The notes under the pieces were generated by a model. The model saw nothing but the letters and a program-made list of their open reading frames with translations, ran no database searches and was not told the origin of the DNA. The translations under genes and the position numbers were made by a program. A DNA stretch of 61,873 nucleotides, taken from Aquirhabdus sp. Lineage in GTDB: Bacteria; Pseudomonadota; Gammaproteobacteria; Pseudomonadales; Moraxellaceae. Of the stretch, positions 43,923 through 53,399 are shown in pieces. The stretch spans positions 1 to 61,873 of the forward strand of contig JASLGO010000115.1 in the NCBI GenBank assembly GCA_030150135.1, given 5' to 3'. Position 1 is the stretch's first letter, and the number at the start of each line of letters is the position of its first letter.

Positions 43923-44534
43923 TCAAGCGTTCTCGATCACTGGAACGTCATTTGCCTTAATATCATTATAAAATTCAACCGTGCTGACAGTCACATAAGG
44001 CAGAAACCAAAAAAATCCAATACCAATCGTTAATATGCAAAGTAATGCCCAGCCAATGAACCGAAACTGTAAACATGCCAATCTCCATTTATTTCCTTGC
44101 ATCATTTCTTTGCTTTTAGCGATTGCGGCGAGTGGCTCAATTGATTTGTCTTCAGCCATAATCAGAAAAGTCATGGAGTATGAGTAGGCGGCAATAATGC
44201 CTGGAATAATGAGAAGCAATGTCCATAAGATTGTAAAAATGACGAGAAGCACATAAGCAATTACACCATTTTTGAAAGACTCGAATCCCTCAAAGATTTG
44301 CTCTATTTTAGCTTTTTCATGACGAGCAATTGAGAAAGAAAAAGTATACAAGCCGATTGAAACAGGACCAGAAATGAGTAGTGATAGAATAAATCCAACT
44401 TTTGGAATCGCTTGTGCAATCATACTAATCACGATAGTAAGAAGAGCAGCTCCTGCACCAATGCCCCAATTGCCTTGCAATGCTTCACGAGCACGTGACA
44501 TGAGAATTCGGTTTTCGGTGGTTGATAACGCCAT
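43923..44534 (-). CDS. DUF975-type integral membrane protein
   Basis: 203 residues with about five hydrophobic helices. The first 60 residues contain a helix pair (GAGAALLTIVISMIAQAIP and FILSLLISGPVSIGLYTF). Conserved-looking LLLIIPGIIAAYSYSMTFLIMAED and EPLAAIAKSKEMMQGNKWRL segments match the DUF975 family. Function unknown. The protein is in the inner membrane. It stands alone between divergent proB and proS. Confidence 0.8.
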   Translation of the reverse strand: MALSTTENRILMSRAREALQGNWGIGAGAALLTIVISMIAQAIPKVGFILSLLISGPVSIGLYTFSFSIARHEKAKIEQIFEGFESFKNGVIAYVLLVIFTILWTLLLIIPGIIAAYSYSMTFLIMAEDKSIEPLAAIAKSKEMMQGNKWRLACLQFRFIGWALLCILTIGIGFFWFLPYVTVSTVEFYNDIKANDVPVIENA

Positions 44535-44763
44535 CTTGTATTTCCCTATTTTAATTGATGTTATTTAAATGATTCGATCTTAACTTTAGCTCATTTTTGA
44601 ATGTTTTCCATTTAATTCATGAAAAAATAAAAAATATCTATATTTTCTGATCGCGAGCTGCTGCGATGAGTCATAAGACATCTATAAAGAAATCCCTTAT
44701 AATTCCCAATATTGCCCAATGATGGGTAAATTGAAAAAATGAAAAATCCATTTAGAGTCGTTC

Positions 44764-45879
44764 ATGAATAAGCGTCAACTTGCCTGTAAACGTGTCGTTG
44801 TAAAAATTGGTTCAGCACTCTTAACCGCAAATGGTCAGGGCTTGGATCACACTGCGATTGCAAGTTGGGCTGAACAATTAGCGACGTTGCATGCGCGTGG
44901 TTGTGATGTGATTTTGGTGTCTTCAGGTGCAGTTGCTGAAGGTATGGTGCGTATGAAGCTCGCTGGACGACCTGATAGTTTGCCTGGATTACAAGCGTGT
45001 GCTGCGATTGGGCAGATGGGACTTGTTGAAGCATGGTCAAGCGCATTACTTGATCATCAGATTCAAAGTGCGCAAATTCTCCTCACACATGATGATCTAT
45101 CTGATCGTCAGCGTTATCTAAATAGTGGTAATACATTACGTCAACTCATTGATTGGCGGGTGATTCCTGTCATTAATGAGAATGATACTGTTGCGACTGA
45201 TGAAATTCGTTTTGGTGATAACGATACACTTGGTGCGTTAGTCGCGGCATTGATTGGCGCGGATTTGCTCATTATCTTGACCGATCAGGAAGGTATGTTT
45301 GATCGTGATCCACGTAAAGATAGCAGTGCGACATTGTTATCCAGTGTCCGTGCGATGGATGAGACATTATTTGAAATGGCGGGTGGCGGTGGCATATTAG
45401 GTCGTGGTGGCATGGTCACTAAAGTCCGCGCAGCACGTCTAGCCGCAAAATCTGGTTGTCCTACGCTGATTGCTAGTGGTCAGGCTGAGCAGGTATTACT
45501 TCGTTTAATTGATGGCGAAGAATTGGGTACGTTGTTGACGCCTGATGATGACCGACTAACTGCACATAAACAATGGCTTGCTGCGCATTTGCAGACTGCT
45601 GGACGATTGGTTCTGGATGAGGGTGCGATTCGTGCGCTGAGAGTTGATAAGCGGAGTTTATTGCCAGTTGGTGTGCAAGCGGTTGAAGGTGTCTTTGACC
45701 GCGGGGATGTGGTTGAGTGTGTTAGTGCGCAAGGTCAGCGAATCGCCGTTGGGGTAGTGAATTTTGATTCAGTGTCTGCGAGCCGTATTGTACGTCAACC
45801 ATCGCATAAGATTACTGAATTACTTGGTGAACAGCAGGCAATAGAGATGATTCACCGAGATCAAATGGCTGTTTTTTAG
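44764..45879 (+). CDS. proB: Glutamate 5-kinase ProB
   Basis: Phosphorylates glutamate in the first step of proline synthesis. The amino-acid kinase domain (about 1-260) contains VVVKIGSALLT, ILVSSGAVAEG, NENDTVATDEIRFGDND and the ATP-site GGGGILGRGGM. The C-terminal PUA domain (about 275-355) follows. 371 residues. Often follows obgE in relatives, but here it has its own transcription unit. Confidence 0.95.
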   Translation: MNKRQLACKRVVVKIGSALLTANGQGLDHTAIASWAEQLATLHARGCDVILVSSGAVAEGMVRMKLAGRPDSLPGLQACAAIGQMGLVEAWSSALLDHQIQSAQILLTHDDLSDRQRYLNSGNTLRQLIDWRVIPVINENDTVATDEIRFGDNDTLGALVAALIGADLLIILTDQEGMFDRDPRKDSSATLLSSVRAMDETLFEMAGGGGILGRGGMVTKVRAARLAAKSGCPTLIASGQAEQVLLRLIDGEELGTLLTPDDDRLTAHKQWLAAHLQTAGRLVLDEGAIRALRVDKRSLLPVGVQAVEGVFDRGDVVECVSAQGQRIAVGVVNFDSVSASRIVRQPSHKITELLGEQQAIEMIHRDQMAVF

Positions 45880-45897
45880 GTCATTTGATATTTAATT

Positions 45898-47121
45898 TTA
45901 CTCGTCACTGTTATCGTCATCGCTATTAGTCGAACTAGGTTCTTTTTCGAAGCTATATCGTCTACCAATGCGTTCACAACGTTGAAAACGTCCATTAACG
46001 CGTTTTGCATACCAGTTTGTGTCATAGTCACGGCTTAGTTTTGGCCCTGTGATTTCAACGTGTGGCATGACTGCATAAGGTGCTTCTTTTTTAAATTTTT
46101 CTAAATAGAATGCATTGATTTTCTTATATGTGGTAGTTTCTTCAAATTCAGCAGTTTTTTCTTTTAATAAATCACCGCGAATACTTGCATTCGATAATCC
46201 AAACTTATTTTCTTGGGCGAGTATATCGATTTGAGTTTCAGTATTTGATCGATCTGCAAGTGCATGCTGTTCTTTATCATAAGTGAGTAAATCACCATCT
46301 AGATCTAGCGGAAAGTCGGATAAATCGCTGACCATTTGCTGAAAAGATGCATTTCGACTCGAATAAACTCCAGAGTTATAGTCTGCAAATCGATAAATTG
46401 GCTTATTGTAGTTTGCTGGATAACTGAGTAGTCGTGAAATCCCATAATACAACCCACCATATTGTGTATACATTTCATCGCGAATGGCAACTGTATTAGA
46501 GGTTGTGTGTGGGTGAGAAAATGCATAGTTCACATGGACTTGCATAGAACCTAAAGTTTTAACGGGATTTAAGTATTCTTTAATATCGACGCCTGCGATT
46601 AGACTGGCTGGCGCTGTTAAAAGAGCTAATCCGTAGTGATATTTAAAATAATCGAACATTTTTCGATACAACACATCTAAATCTTGCTCGGTTTTTAACT
46701 TGTTAATCTGCATCATGAAGTTGTCATTGGGTGCAGGTTTACTCAGTAGCATTTTCTTGAATTGGATGACACCTGTATCGCCTAATTTATCTTGAATACG
46801 TTCGAATAAGGCTTTTTTTGCATCTTGTGGAAGATTTGGAACCGCAGGATTGGCATGGAAATTTGATTCTTGATCAACAATTGCGACAATACTGCACAAA
46901 TTGTTCAGCGTATGTGGGATTTTTTCCTCATCCATAACTGCAAGAATATCCGTTGCCCACAGTTTTCTGTTCGGTACTCGCTCTGGAATTAAACGTGCAA
47001 CTTTGTCACGTTCAGACAGTTGTTCTTCGTCGTCTGTATCTTTATGACAACCTGAAATACTAATTAAGCAGGACAGCGCTAAGAGTAGAGTTGTTCTTGG
47101 TTTGTGAGGTAAATAGCGCAT
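45898..47121 (-). CDS. DUF1615 lipoprotein
   Basis: About 407 residues. The N-terminus from ATG 47121 is a signal ending SISGC, a lipobox. It continues with the DUF1615 body (RDKVARLIPERVPNRKLWATDIL, IVAIVDQESNFHANPAVPNLP, GSMQVHVNYAF). The VDQESNF and TLGSMQV patterns resemble lysozyme-like Glu and Met/Gln positions seen in transglycosylase folds, so a murein role is possible but unproven. Convergent with proB, 18 bp between stops. Confidence 0.78.
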   Translation of the reverse strand: MRYLPHKPRTTLLLALSCLISISGCHKDTDDEEQLSERDKVARLIPERVPNRKLWATDILAVMDEEKIPHTLNNLCSIVAIVDQESNFHANPAVPNLPQDAKKALFERIQDKLGDTGVIQFKKMLLSKPAPNDNFMMQINKLKTEQDLDVLYRKMFDYFKYHYGLALLTAPASLIAGVDIKEYLNPVKTLGSMQVHVNYAFSHPHTTSNTVAIRDEMYTQYGGLYYGISRLLSYPANYNKPIYRFADYNSGVYSSRNASFQQMVSDLSDFPLDLDGDLLTYDKEQHALADRSNTETQIDILAQENKFGLSNASIRGDLLKEKTAEFEETTTYKKINAFYLEKFKKEAPYAVMPHVEITGPKLSRDYDTNWYAKRVNGRFQRCERIGRRYSFEKEPSSTNSDDDNSDE

Positions 47122-47198
47122 TGTGCATGTGCCTGCATAATCATGATGAAAATCATACCGATGAAACACTAAAGCAATTACAAATGCAAGCCAAATGC

Positions 47199-47227
47199 TT
47201 GTTTGAAAATAAACGTTTCGCTATGAT
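47199..47227 (+). promoter_or_regulatory. Promoter of tRNA-Thr
   Basis: -35 TTGTTT (47199-47204), 17-nt spacer, -10 TATGAT (47222-47227). Transcription would start near 47234, 15 nt before the mature tRNA. Confidence 0.6.
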
Positions 47228-47248
47228 CATTTATATCACAATTATTTT

Positions 47249-47324
47249 GCCGAAATAGCTCAGTCGGTAGAGCAGCGCATTCGTAATGCGAAGGTCGTAG
47301 GTTCGATTCCTATTTTCGGCACCA
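47249..47324 (+). tRNA. tRNA-Thr(CGU)
   Basis: 76 nt including encoded CCA. The acceptor stem is GCCGAAA/TTTCGGC, the anticodon loop TTCGTAA gives CGU (Thr ACG), and the T arm has GTTCGAT. A stub AraC gene on the other strand ends only 3 nt after the CCA. Confidence 0.95.
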
Positions 47325-47327
47325 TGC

Positions 47328-47699
47328 TTAAGCTGCCAAGTATTGATTGCGATATTCTCCAGGCGTAATTCCAGTCCACTTCTTGAATGCTCGATAAAAC
47401 GTGCTTTGTTCGCTAAATCCAACTTTCTCAGATACTTCTTCGATTGTTAGTTCAGGAAATTTTAAAAAATCCATTGCGATATCGCATCGGAGTTCATTTT
47501 TTAGTTTTTGGAAACTGACGCCAACAGAGGCGAGCTGTCTGCGTAAGGTTTGTGATGTCATATACAACATGGAAGCAATATCGTTCAGGGTTGGCATTTC
47601 TTTACCGATATGGGCTTTTAATAATTCACGAATTTTTGAAACCAATGAGTGACCGCGAACAGCGATATAACCAACAATCTTCTTCATGATATGTGACAT
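47328..47699 (-). CDS. AraC-type DNA-binding domain protein (N-terminal domain absent)
   Basis: About 123 residues, almost only the C-terminal AraC double helix-turn-helix (about 35-120). It includes LNDIASMLYMTSQTLRRQL and IEEVSEKVGFSEQSTFYRAFKKWTGITPGEYR. The ~200-residue arabinose-type N-terminal domain seen in full regulators of this subfamily is missing. It may be a remnant of such a gene or a small standalone activator like MarA. Its stop lies 3 nt from the tRNA-Thr CCA, a typical position for element insertion or deletion. The ATG at 47699 is chosen over a TTG at 47723. Confidence 0.6.
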   Translation of the reverse strand: MSHIMKKIVGYIAVRGHSLVSKIRELLKAHIGKEMPTLNDIASMLYMTSQTLRRQLASVGVSFQKLKNELRCDIAMDFLKFPELTIEEVSEKVGFSEQSTFYRAFKKWTGITPGEYRNQYLAA

Positions 47700-47866
47700 A
47701 CCTATATGTAGTAGAAACAACAAAATACTTTTTTATTCAACTCAGGGAATAGGGTCATTTTTTGTATATAAAATGATTGCATGAACTTTAATCATTTAAG
47801 AATGGATAAAATTGCCTTTTGGTGACATAATTTTATCATTTGACGACATGGCTTTGTGGTGGTGAC

Positions 47867-48868
47867 GTGGTTAGTTTAATTCGATCTTTACCGTTAAAAG
47901 GTTACTCTGAATTGGTACTGGAGTTGGGGGGTAATCCAGTCGAGCTATTACAACGATTTCATATTGCTCAGAATATTCATCTGAAGCAGGATACCTTTTT
48001 GCCGTTCCATAGTTTAAATGGACTTTATGAAACGAGTGCCAAAGAGCTCAATTGTCCTGATTTTGGATTACGACTTGCCCGTCGCCAAGGTTTAGAGATT
48101 TTAGGGGCAATTGCGGTGGTTGCTCGTAATTCGGACTCGGTTGGCAGTGCTTATCAAGCCATTGCGCAATATTTGCATGTTCACAGTCCTGCATTACGAT
48201 TGAATTTGGATTTTATTGAAGATGGTTCACTGTGGCTGACGCTTGATATACTTGAATCAAATCTTCCTCAAGTGAGTCAAAATATCGAGAATGGTCTAGG
48301 TGTCGGTCTACAAGTTCTTCGTTTTCTTGCAGGACCAGATGCATCGCCATTGTCTGTTTCTTTTTCTCATAAGCAACTGGCAAAAACGCATGTTTATAAG
48401 GATTTTTTTCGTTGTAAAGTGTCGTTTGAGCAACCGATTAATGGCTTGCAATTACCTTCGACATTATTGACTCAAAAAATTAAGTCAGCAGATCCAGAAG
48501 TCAAACGTATCGCAGAAAAATACCTTGATCTTGAACGTGCATCGACAGCAAGTTTATTGCATGAGGGAGTCTCACATCTGATTCGGCGGCTTTTACCGAC
48601 AGGACATTGCCGAATAGAGGTTGTGGCAGAAGAGCTATCCATGCATAAGCGCACATTGCAGCGGCAGTTGGCAAAAGAAGATGTACAGTTTGAAGAGTTG
48701 GTCGACCGTGAGCGGCGCGAGCTTGCATGGAAATATCTAACGGAATCCAATTTCCTTCTAACTCAAATTGCAGGACTTCTCGGGTATGCTGAGCAAAGTG
48801 GATTTAATCGTGCATGTCGTCGGTGGTTTGGAACGACACCACGATTAATTCGCATTCATAAGAAGTGA
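47867..48868 (+). CDS. AraC-family transcriptional regulator (arabinose-type N-terminal domain)
   Basis: 333 residues from a GTG at 47867 with a GGTGGTGA site; a TTG at 47840 is the alternative. The N-terminal domain (about 15-200, GYSELVLELGGNPVELLQRF, ELNCPDFGLRLARRQGLEILG) is the OruR/ArgR-like arabinose-binding-type fold. The C-terminal HTH_18 (about 250-333) reads IEVVAEELSMHKRTLQRQLAKEDVQF with WRRWFGTTPRLIR-like ending. It is divergent from the AraC stub and convergent with the lipase gene. Its target is not obvious. Confidence 0.85.
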   Translation: MVSLIRSLPLKGYSELVLELGGNPVELLQRFHIAQNIHLKQDTFLPFHSLNGLYETSAKELNCPDFGLRLARRQGLEILGAIAVVARNSDSVGSAYQAIAQYLHVHSPALRLNLDFIEDGSLWLTLDILESNLPQVSQNIENGLGVGLQVLRFLAGPDASPLSVSFSHKQLAKTHVYKDFFRCKVSFEQPINGLQLPSTLLTQKIKSADPEVKRIAEKYLDLERASTASLLHEGVSHLIRRLLPTGHCRIEVVAEELSMHKRTLQRQLAKEDVQFEELVDRERRELAWKYLTESNFLLTQIAGLLGYAEQSGFNRACRRWFGTTPRLIRIHKK

Positions 48869-48871
48869 GGT

Positions 48872-50914
48872 TTATTTTGCTGTTTTGACCTGTGATTCTG
48901 ATTCTGTTGTCTGAATGGGTCTATGAAACGATGCAATATCTGAATCACCTAGATCCTCGTGTAAAATCCGCCGAATTTCTAAGATAGATTCTGGTGTGCC
49001 TTGCACGCTGTGCGATGAAATAATAATTTTCTCAGAACTTGCGCCATCTAAATGCGCACTACGATAAGGTACAACACCATCGTCAGAGTCTAATAGTGGC
49101 GTGGAGGCTTTACGTTTTGCGATGATGGAGTGGTAAGTGACTTGTGGTGAGATGGGTAATGTTGCCGCTGCACGGATGAAGGGATCTGTGTCTTTAAGAT
49201 TATCTATACTATTGGGAATCAAGCGATCTTTTCCAGAAGCAAGATTCACATTTCCATCTGTCAAAATTTTTGTCACATCCTCGAAGCGAGTTAATAAGCT
49301 GATTGGTAGCTTGATGGTATTACCAATCCAGCGTCCAATCGTATTGTTGGCGATTGGTGTTCCGCGATGAGGAGCTGCAATAAAAATAACACGACTCACG
49401 TTCGGCATAGGATTGAAGCGAAGCATGGGATCAAGTCGAGTTCGAACCTTTGCAAGGCGATCTTCTGTTAGGCTCGTGTTGGCAAATAGTGCATTCCAAA
49501 TTTGATCTTGTGCAGTTGAGACTAAAAGCCGTGATAACACACCGCCCATACTGTGGCCAATCAATATCATATGATTAGATGCGGGTGCAGTTCCCGTGGG
49601 ATCAAAGTGCTTTAATGTTTGAGTTAATGCATCACGAATTGTTGATAGGTTGTAAGCCAATGGGGCATTAGTTGGATAATAGACTTGCCAAACTTGGTAA
49701 TGTTGTCTTAACGCGGCATCACCCAACACTTCATTGGTGACATTAACCCAAGCTTCAGGGCTGCTTGCTAGACCATGCAACATGACAATGATACGACGCT
49801 GAGGATCGTAAGGTTGCATGAGATAGACATGTGGTGCGCTGATTCCTTCCGATAAACCAAGTACTGTGCGTAGAGACTGTGTTGCAAACCCAGAGCGTGC
49901 CAGCCACAGACCGTAACCTGCTGTAAAATTTGCTGCGAGGGGAATTTGTTGTCCACGAATATCAATTTTTGATTGCATATATGGATCATAAACTGCGAGC
50001 TGTAGCTGATGCGTGTTGAGAATGTCGTCTAACGTGTCTCCATTAAATCTAAATAAAACAGTAATCTCTGGTGATGACATTTCACTGTATACAACAGATT
50101 TTGGAGGTTGTATCTTTAATAATTTTTTCAATGCTAATGCGTTGTCAGCCAATGTTGATTGCGGATACACCGCTACTAATTCTGCACCAAAACCATCACG
50201 ACGATAGACGCTTCTGAGCCCATTGAAACGTAAAGATGCTGCGGGAATAATTTCTTGTGGCTTTTTTCGGCTCTCATCTTGAGGGAATGCAGATAAATCG
50301 AGATCTATTGTCCATTGGCCTAGGCGAGTCGAATCTGAATTTTGTAGTTTATTGTCGGCGTTGTTGGTTTTGGAGGCAGCTTGTTGGCGTTGAAAAAGCA
50401 AGGTAACTGCTTGTTGAACTGCGTAATTATAATAGTCTTTGACCTGTGTTTGACGGTCTTCGAATGCGCGCTCATCTGGCGACCGGGTTGTAAAGAATAG
50501 ATAGGCGTAGGCATAGCGTGCAACTTCTAACCAAGCTTCAATAATTTGTTCAGAGTCGGCGGGGCTCCCTTGTTGAGCCGAGGTCATTGCAGATAGCATC
50601 CACGTTTCAGATAAACTTGATAATCGTCGTTCATCGTTGATTCCAGCTGTATTTTGGAGTGCAGAGATACATGCTGAAATTTTTTTTCGGCATTGTTCTT
50701 CATCAAGATTAACGACATTCAAGGTATCTCGTGTTGCGAGACTGAGTTTACCTGTGGTGAGAACATCGCCGCGTTGTAGAGCAATATAATCACTTGGCTT
50801 CATTGAACTCACTTGAACCATCGCACAGCCGCTGAGTGTTACAAGTAACACTGTGGTTGTGAGAATTTTAAATAAACGCAGATGATTCATTTTGATCGAA
50901 AACTCACGCATCAT
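48872..50914 (-). CDS. Alpha/beta-hydrolase lipoprotein (lipase-like)
   Basis: About 680 residues. A lipoprotein signal ends TLSGCA (lipid on Cys), so it is anchored in an envelope membrane. The N-terminal half (about 30-370) is unassigned. The C-terminal alpha/beta-hydrolase begins IIVMLHGLASSPEAW and has the nucleophile elbow ILIGHSMGGVLSRLL (about 445-458). The candidate acid lies in DSDDGVVPYRSAHL and a His near SSHSVQGTPE. The start overlaps the upstream DUF4105 gene stop by 4 bp (ATGA), so the two are coupled. A start at 50890 is also possible. Confidence 0.85.
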   Translation of the reverse strand: MMREFSIKMNHLRLFKILTTTVLLVTLSGCAMVQVSSMKPSDYIALQRGDVLTTGKLSLATRDTLNVVNLDEEQCRKKISACISALQNTAGINDERRLSSLSETWMLSAMTSAQQGSPADSEQIIEAWLEVARYAYAYLFFTTRSPDERAFEDRQTQVKDYYNYAVQQAVTLLFQRQQAASKTNNADNKLQNSDSTRLGQWTIDLDLSAFPQDESRKKPQEIIPAASLRFNGLRSVYRRDGFGAELVAVYPQSTLADNALALKKLLKIQPPKSVVYSEMSSPEITVLFRFNGDTLDDILNTHQLQLAVYDPYMQSKIDIRGQQIPLAANFTAGYGLWLARSGFATQSLRTVLGLSEGISAPHVYLMQPYDPQRRIIVMLHGLASSPEAWVNVTNEVLGDAALRQHYQVWQVYYPTNAPLAYNLSTIRDALTQTLKHFDPTGTAPASNHMILIGHSMGGVLSRLLVSTAQDQIWNALFANTSLTEDRLAKVRTRLDPMLRFNPMPNVSRVIFIAAPHRGTPIANNTIGRWIGNTIKLPISLLTRFEDVTKILTDGNVNLASGKDRLIPNSIDNLKDTDPFIRAAATLPISPQVTYHSIIAKRKASTPLLDSDDGVVPYRSAHLDGASSEKIIISSHSVQGTPESILEIRRILHEDLGDSDIASFHRPIQTTESESQVKTAK

Positions 50915-51948
50915 TTTGTTTTCTCAATGGTTTGGTCTACACTAGGTATACCTTGTCGGATACGTGCTGAGAAGTCTGGATCATTGTTAGCGGCTATCGC
51001 ACGAGGATTGATATGTCCACGTTCTTGCAGCGTTTGAATAGAGTAATTTGGGGTTAGCAGATGAATATCATAAGCATATTCATCTAGATAGCCTGAGAGG
51101 AGGAGACGGTAATCAAGAGGTAGTGTTGGTGAAATACGTTTTGCCAGCTGATAGACAATCGTCGTGCAGTTACTGGTCAATGTGTTGTAGAACGTGGGTT
51201 GATTGGCTAATTGATTGGCTTCATTGGTGTAATTCAAGAACATCAACCGTAGATCTTCTTGAGGTACATTTAACCGATATAAATAAACTTGTTCTCCACG
51301 AATATTACTGCGCACGCGGACAATATCTCGCTCGTCCGCAGCGATCATAATCGCTTCAAATTTTCTAAAGAATCCACCGATCGCTGAGAAGCTCTCGTGT
51401 CGCTCTTTGCGAATTTCAAGTGAAAAGACCACATGGCTTCCATCTTTAAATCCAAATGAAACGAGCGTGTGCGCGATTTGCGGTCCCATCCAATAAGATA
51501 AAATTAAGTCAGCTGAGGTGAGTTGACTCAAATCGTATTGACGTGTTTCCCAACGATCATCGTACTGTGTTTCACTTTGCCAATTAAAATTACGTACATG
51601 CGTGAGAGTGACTTGATTGCCATTTACATGTGCTTGCATGATCTGAGCGGTATCATCAGCCCAATCACGTTGATTTGATGGCTTGATCGTACTCCACCAT
51701 CCCAGCAAACAGAGAAATGTAAAACCAAAAATACATAGGGCTTGCCAAGGTTTATTTCCGCCCCAGAGCTGCCAGAGCGTTATGCTACCTAATCCTAGGA
51801 AAACGATAATGATGGCGATTTTTCCGAGTTCTACGTTAGGGAATTGATACCATAATGCAAAGCTGCACCAGATCATCGCGCAAATGAGAATGATCGAAAT
51901 GAATATTTGTCCAACTAATGCTAAAAATGGATGAATATGAGAACTCAT
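50911..51948 (-). CDS. DUF4105 (Lnb-type) envelope protein
   Basis: 345 residues. Three or so hydrophobic helices in the first 90 residues anchor a periplasmic DUF4105 domain (about 120-300). SNCTTIVYQLAKRI (about residue 258) carries the conserved Cys of this family, related to lipoprotein N-acyl transferase Lnb and NlpC/P60-like thiol enzymes. An upstream His, if present as in the family, was not pinned down here. It is coupled to a lipase-like lipoprotein gene, suggesting joint action on lipids or lipoproteins. That link is inference. Confidence 0.82.
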   Translation of the reverse strand: MSSHIHPFLALVGQIFISIILICAMIWCSFALWYQFPNVELGKIAIIIVFLGLGSITLWQLWGGNKPWQALCIFGFTFLCLLGWWSTIKPSNQRDWADDTAQIMQAHVNGNQVTLTHVRNFNWQSETQYDDRWETRQYDLSQLTSADLILSYWMGPQIAHTLVSFGFKDGSHVVFSLEIRKERHESFSAIGGFFRKFEAIMIAADERDIVRVRSNIRGEQVYLYRLNVPQEDLRLMFLNYTNEANQLANQPTFYNTLTSNCTTIVYQLAKRISPTLPLDYRLLLSGYLDEYAYDIHLLTPNYSIQTLQERGHINPRAIAANNDPDFSARIRQGIPSVDQTIEKTK

Positions 51949-52109
51949 GAGGCGCTCTTAATCTTGTAAGTGAGTATGTCCATAGCACTTTATGATTGAT
52001 TTTATAGCACACTTTTAAGCAACTTCATGAATTAAAGTTTATACATCTTTATCGTGGTCGTCACGATTTCTGGATCAATCAATTCATTGAAGATATAAGT
52101 TTTATTGAT

Positions 52110-52139
52110 AAAAAACCATCCTGATGAAGATGGTTTTTT
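52110..52139. terminator. Terminator after the isovaleryl-CoA dehydrogenase gene
   Basis: AAAAAACCATC / GATGGTTTTTT, an 11-bp stem with an 8-nt loop, T-rich on both strands. Confidence 0.8.
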
Positions 52140-52200
52140 AATGGAGATAAGAAATCGTAAAAATGATGCTATACAGAAGCGAGTTATTTGCAGAAATGAG

Positions 52201-53364
52201 TTATTTAGTTTCGTTAAATAACTCACGTCCAATCAAAATGCGTCGTATCTCAGATGTGCCTGCACCAATTTCACATAGTTTTGCATCGCGCCATAGGCGA
52301 CCCGTTGGTGTGTCATTGATATAGCCATTACCACCTAAAATTTGAATTGCTTGGCCAGCCATCCACGTTGCTTTTTCCGCTGCATAGAGAATAACTCCTG
52401 CAGCATCTTTACGCGTAGCCTCACCACGATCTGCAGCTTTTGCAACGGCATAACAATAAGCGGCACAGACATTATAGCCTACATACATATCGGCTAATTT
52501 GCCTTGAATGAGCTGAAATTCTCCAATCGGTTGATTAAATTGTTGACGTCCATGGACATAAGGAATCACGATGTCGAGTGATGCTGCCATGATGCCTAAA
52601 GGAATTGTACCAAGCACGATGCGTTCATAATCGAGTCCTGACATCAGGACTTTGACGCCTTTATTGACTTGCCCTAGAACATTTTCGACAGGGACTTTAC
52701 AGTCTTGAAAAATCAATTCTGAAGTATTTGAGCCACGCATGCCTAATTTATCCAGCTTTTGCCCTTGGCTGAAACCTTCAAAGCTTTTTTCAATAATAAA
52801 AGCAGTAATCCCATGTTGGTGAGCTGCTGGATCGGTTTTGGCATAGACGATTAATACATCGGCATCTGGACCATTGGTAATCCACATCTTATTACCGTTC
52901 AAGACATAGTGGTCACCTTTTAATTCCGCGCGGAGTTTCATACTGACGACATCTGAACCCGCTGTTGGTTCAGACATGGCGAGTGCGCCGATATGTTCAC
53001 CCGTGACGAGCTTAGGCAGATATTTGCTTTTTTGTTCCCAGCTGCCATTCAGATGGAGTTGATTGATACATAGGTTTGAATGACAGCCATAAGAAAGCCC
53101 AATAGCCGCAGAGCCTCTGGAGATTTCTTCAGTGACAACTGCATGTTCTAAATAACCTAGACCAACGCCGCCAAACTCCTCAGAGACGGTGATGCCAAGT
53201 AATCCCAGATCACCCAATTTACGCCATAACTCTTTTGGAAAGTGGTCATTTTTGTCGATCTGTTGAGCGATAGGTGTAATTTCGTTAGCAACAAATTGAC
53301 GAACCATATCACGCAAAGCAACAGTGGATTCTGGTAAACCATGGTTAAAACTAGGTGCGTACAT
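52201..53364 (-). CDS. Isovaleryl-CoA dehydrogenase-like acyl-CoA dehydrogenase
   Basis: 387 residues of the flavin acyl-CoA dehydrogenase family. GALAMSEPTAGSD (about 126-138) and WITNGPDADV (161-170) are the FAD-binding signatures. The catalytic base appears as Glu247 in GLDYERIVLG, the helix-G position used by isovaleryl-CoA dehydrogenase rather than the C-terminal Glu of other family members. Leucine catabolism is therefore likely, but no liuB/C/D partner follows. The condensation-type gene is 35 bp upstream on the same strand, so they may be co-transcribed. Confidence 0.85.
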   Translation of the reverse strand: MYAPSFNHGLPESTVALRDMVRQFVANEITPIAQQIDKNDHFPKELWRKLGDLGLLGITVSEEFGGVGLGYLEHAVVTEEISRGSAAIGLSYGCHSNLCINQLHLNGSWEQKSKYLPKLVTGEHIGALAMSEPTAGSDVVSMKLRAELKGDHYVLNGNKMWITNGPDADVLIVYAKTDPAAHQHGITAFIIEKSFEGFSQGQKLDKLGMRGSNTSELIFQDCKVPVENVLGQVNKGVKVLMSGLDYERIVLGTIPLGIMAASLDIVIPYVHGRQQFNQPIGEFQLIQGKLADMYVGYNVCAAYCYAVAKAADRGEATRKDAAGVILYAAEKATWMAGQAIQILGGNGYINDTPTGRLWRDAKLCEIGAGTSEIRRILIGRELFNETK

Positions 53365-53399
53365 CTATTCTTATTCCCTGATGATGAGATTATGTGTGA

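Noticed and set aside
52032..52232. A small minus-strand gene after the isovaleryl-CoA dehydrogenase gene
   Set aside because: It overlaps the dehydrogenase 3' end and runs through the terminator hairpin, with a low-complexity hydrophobic translation.
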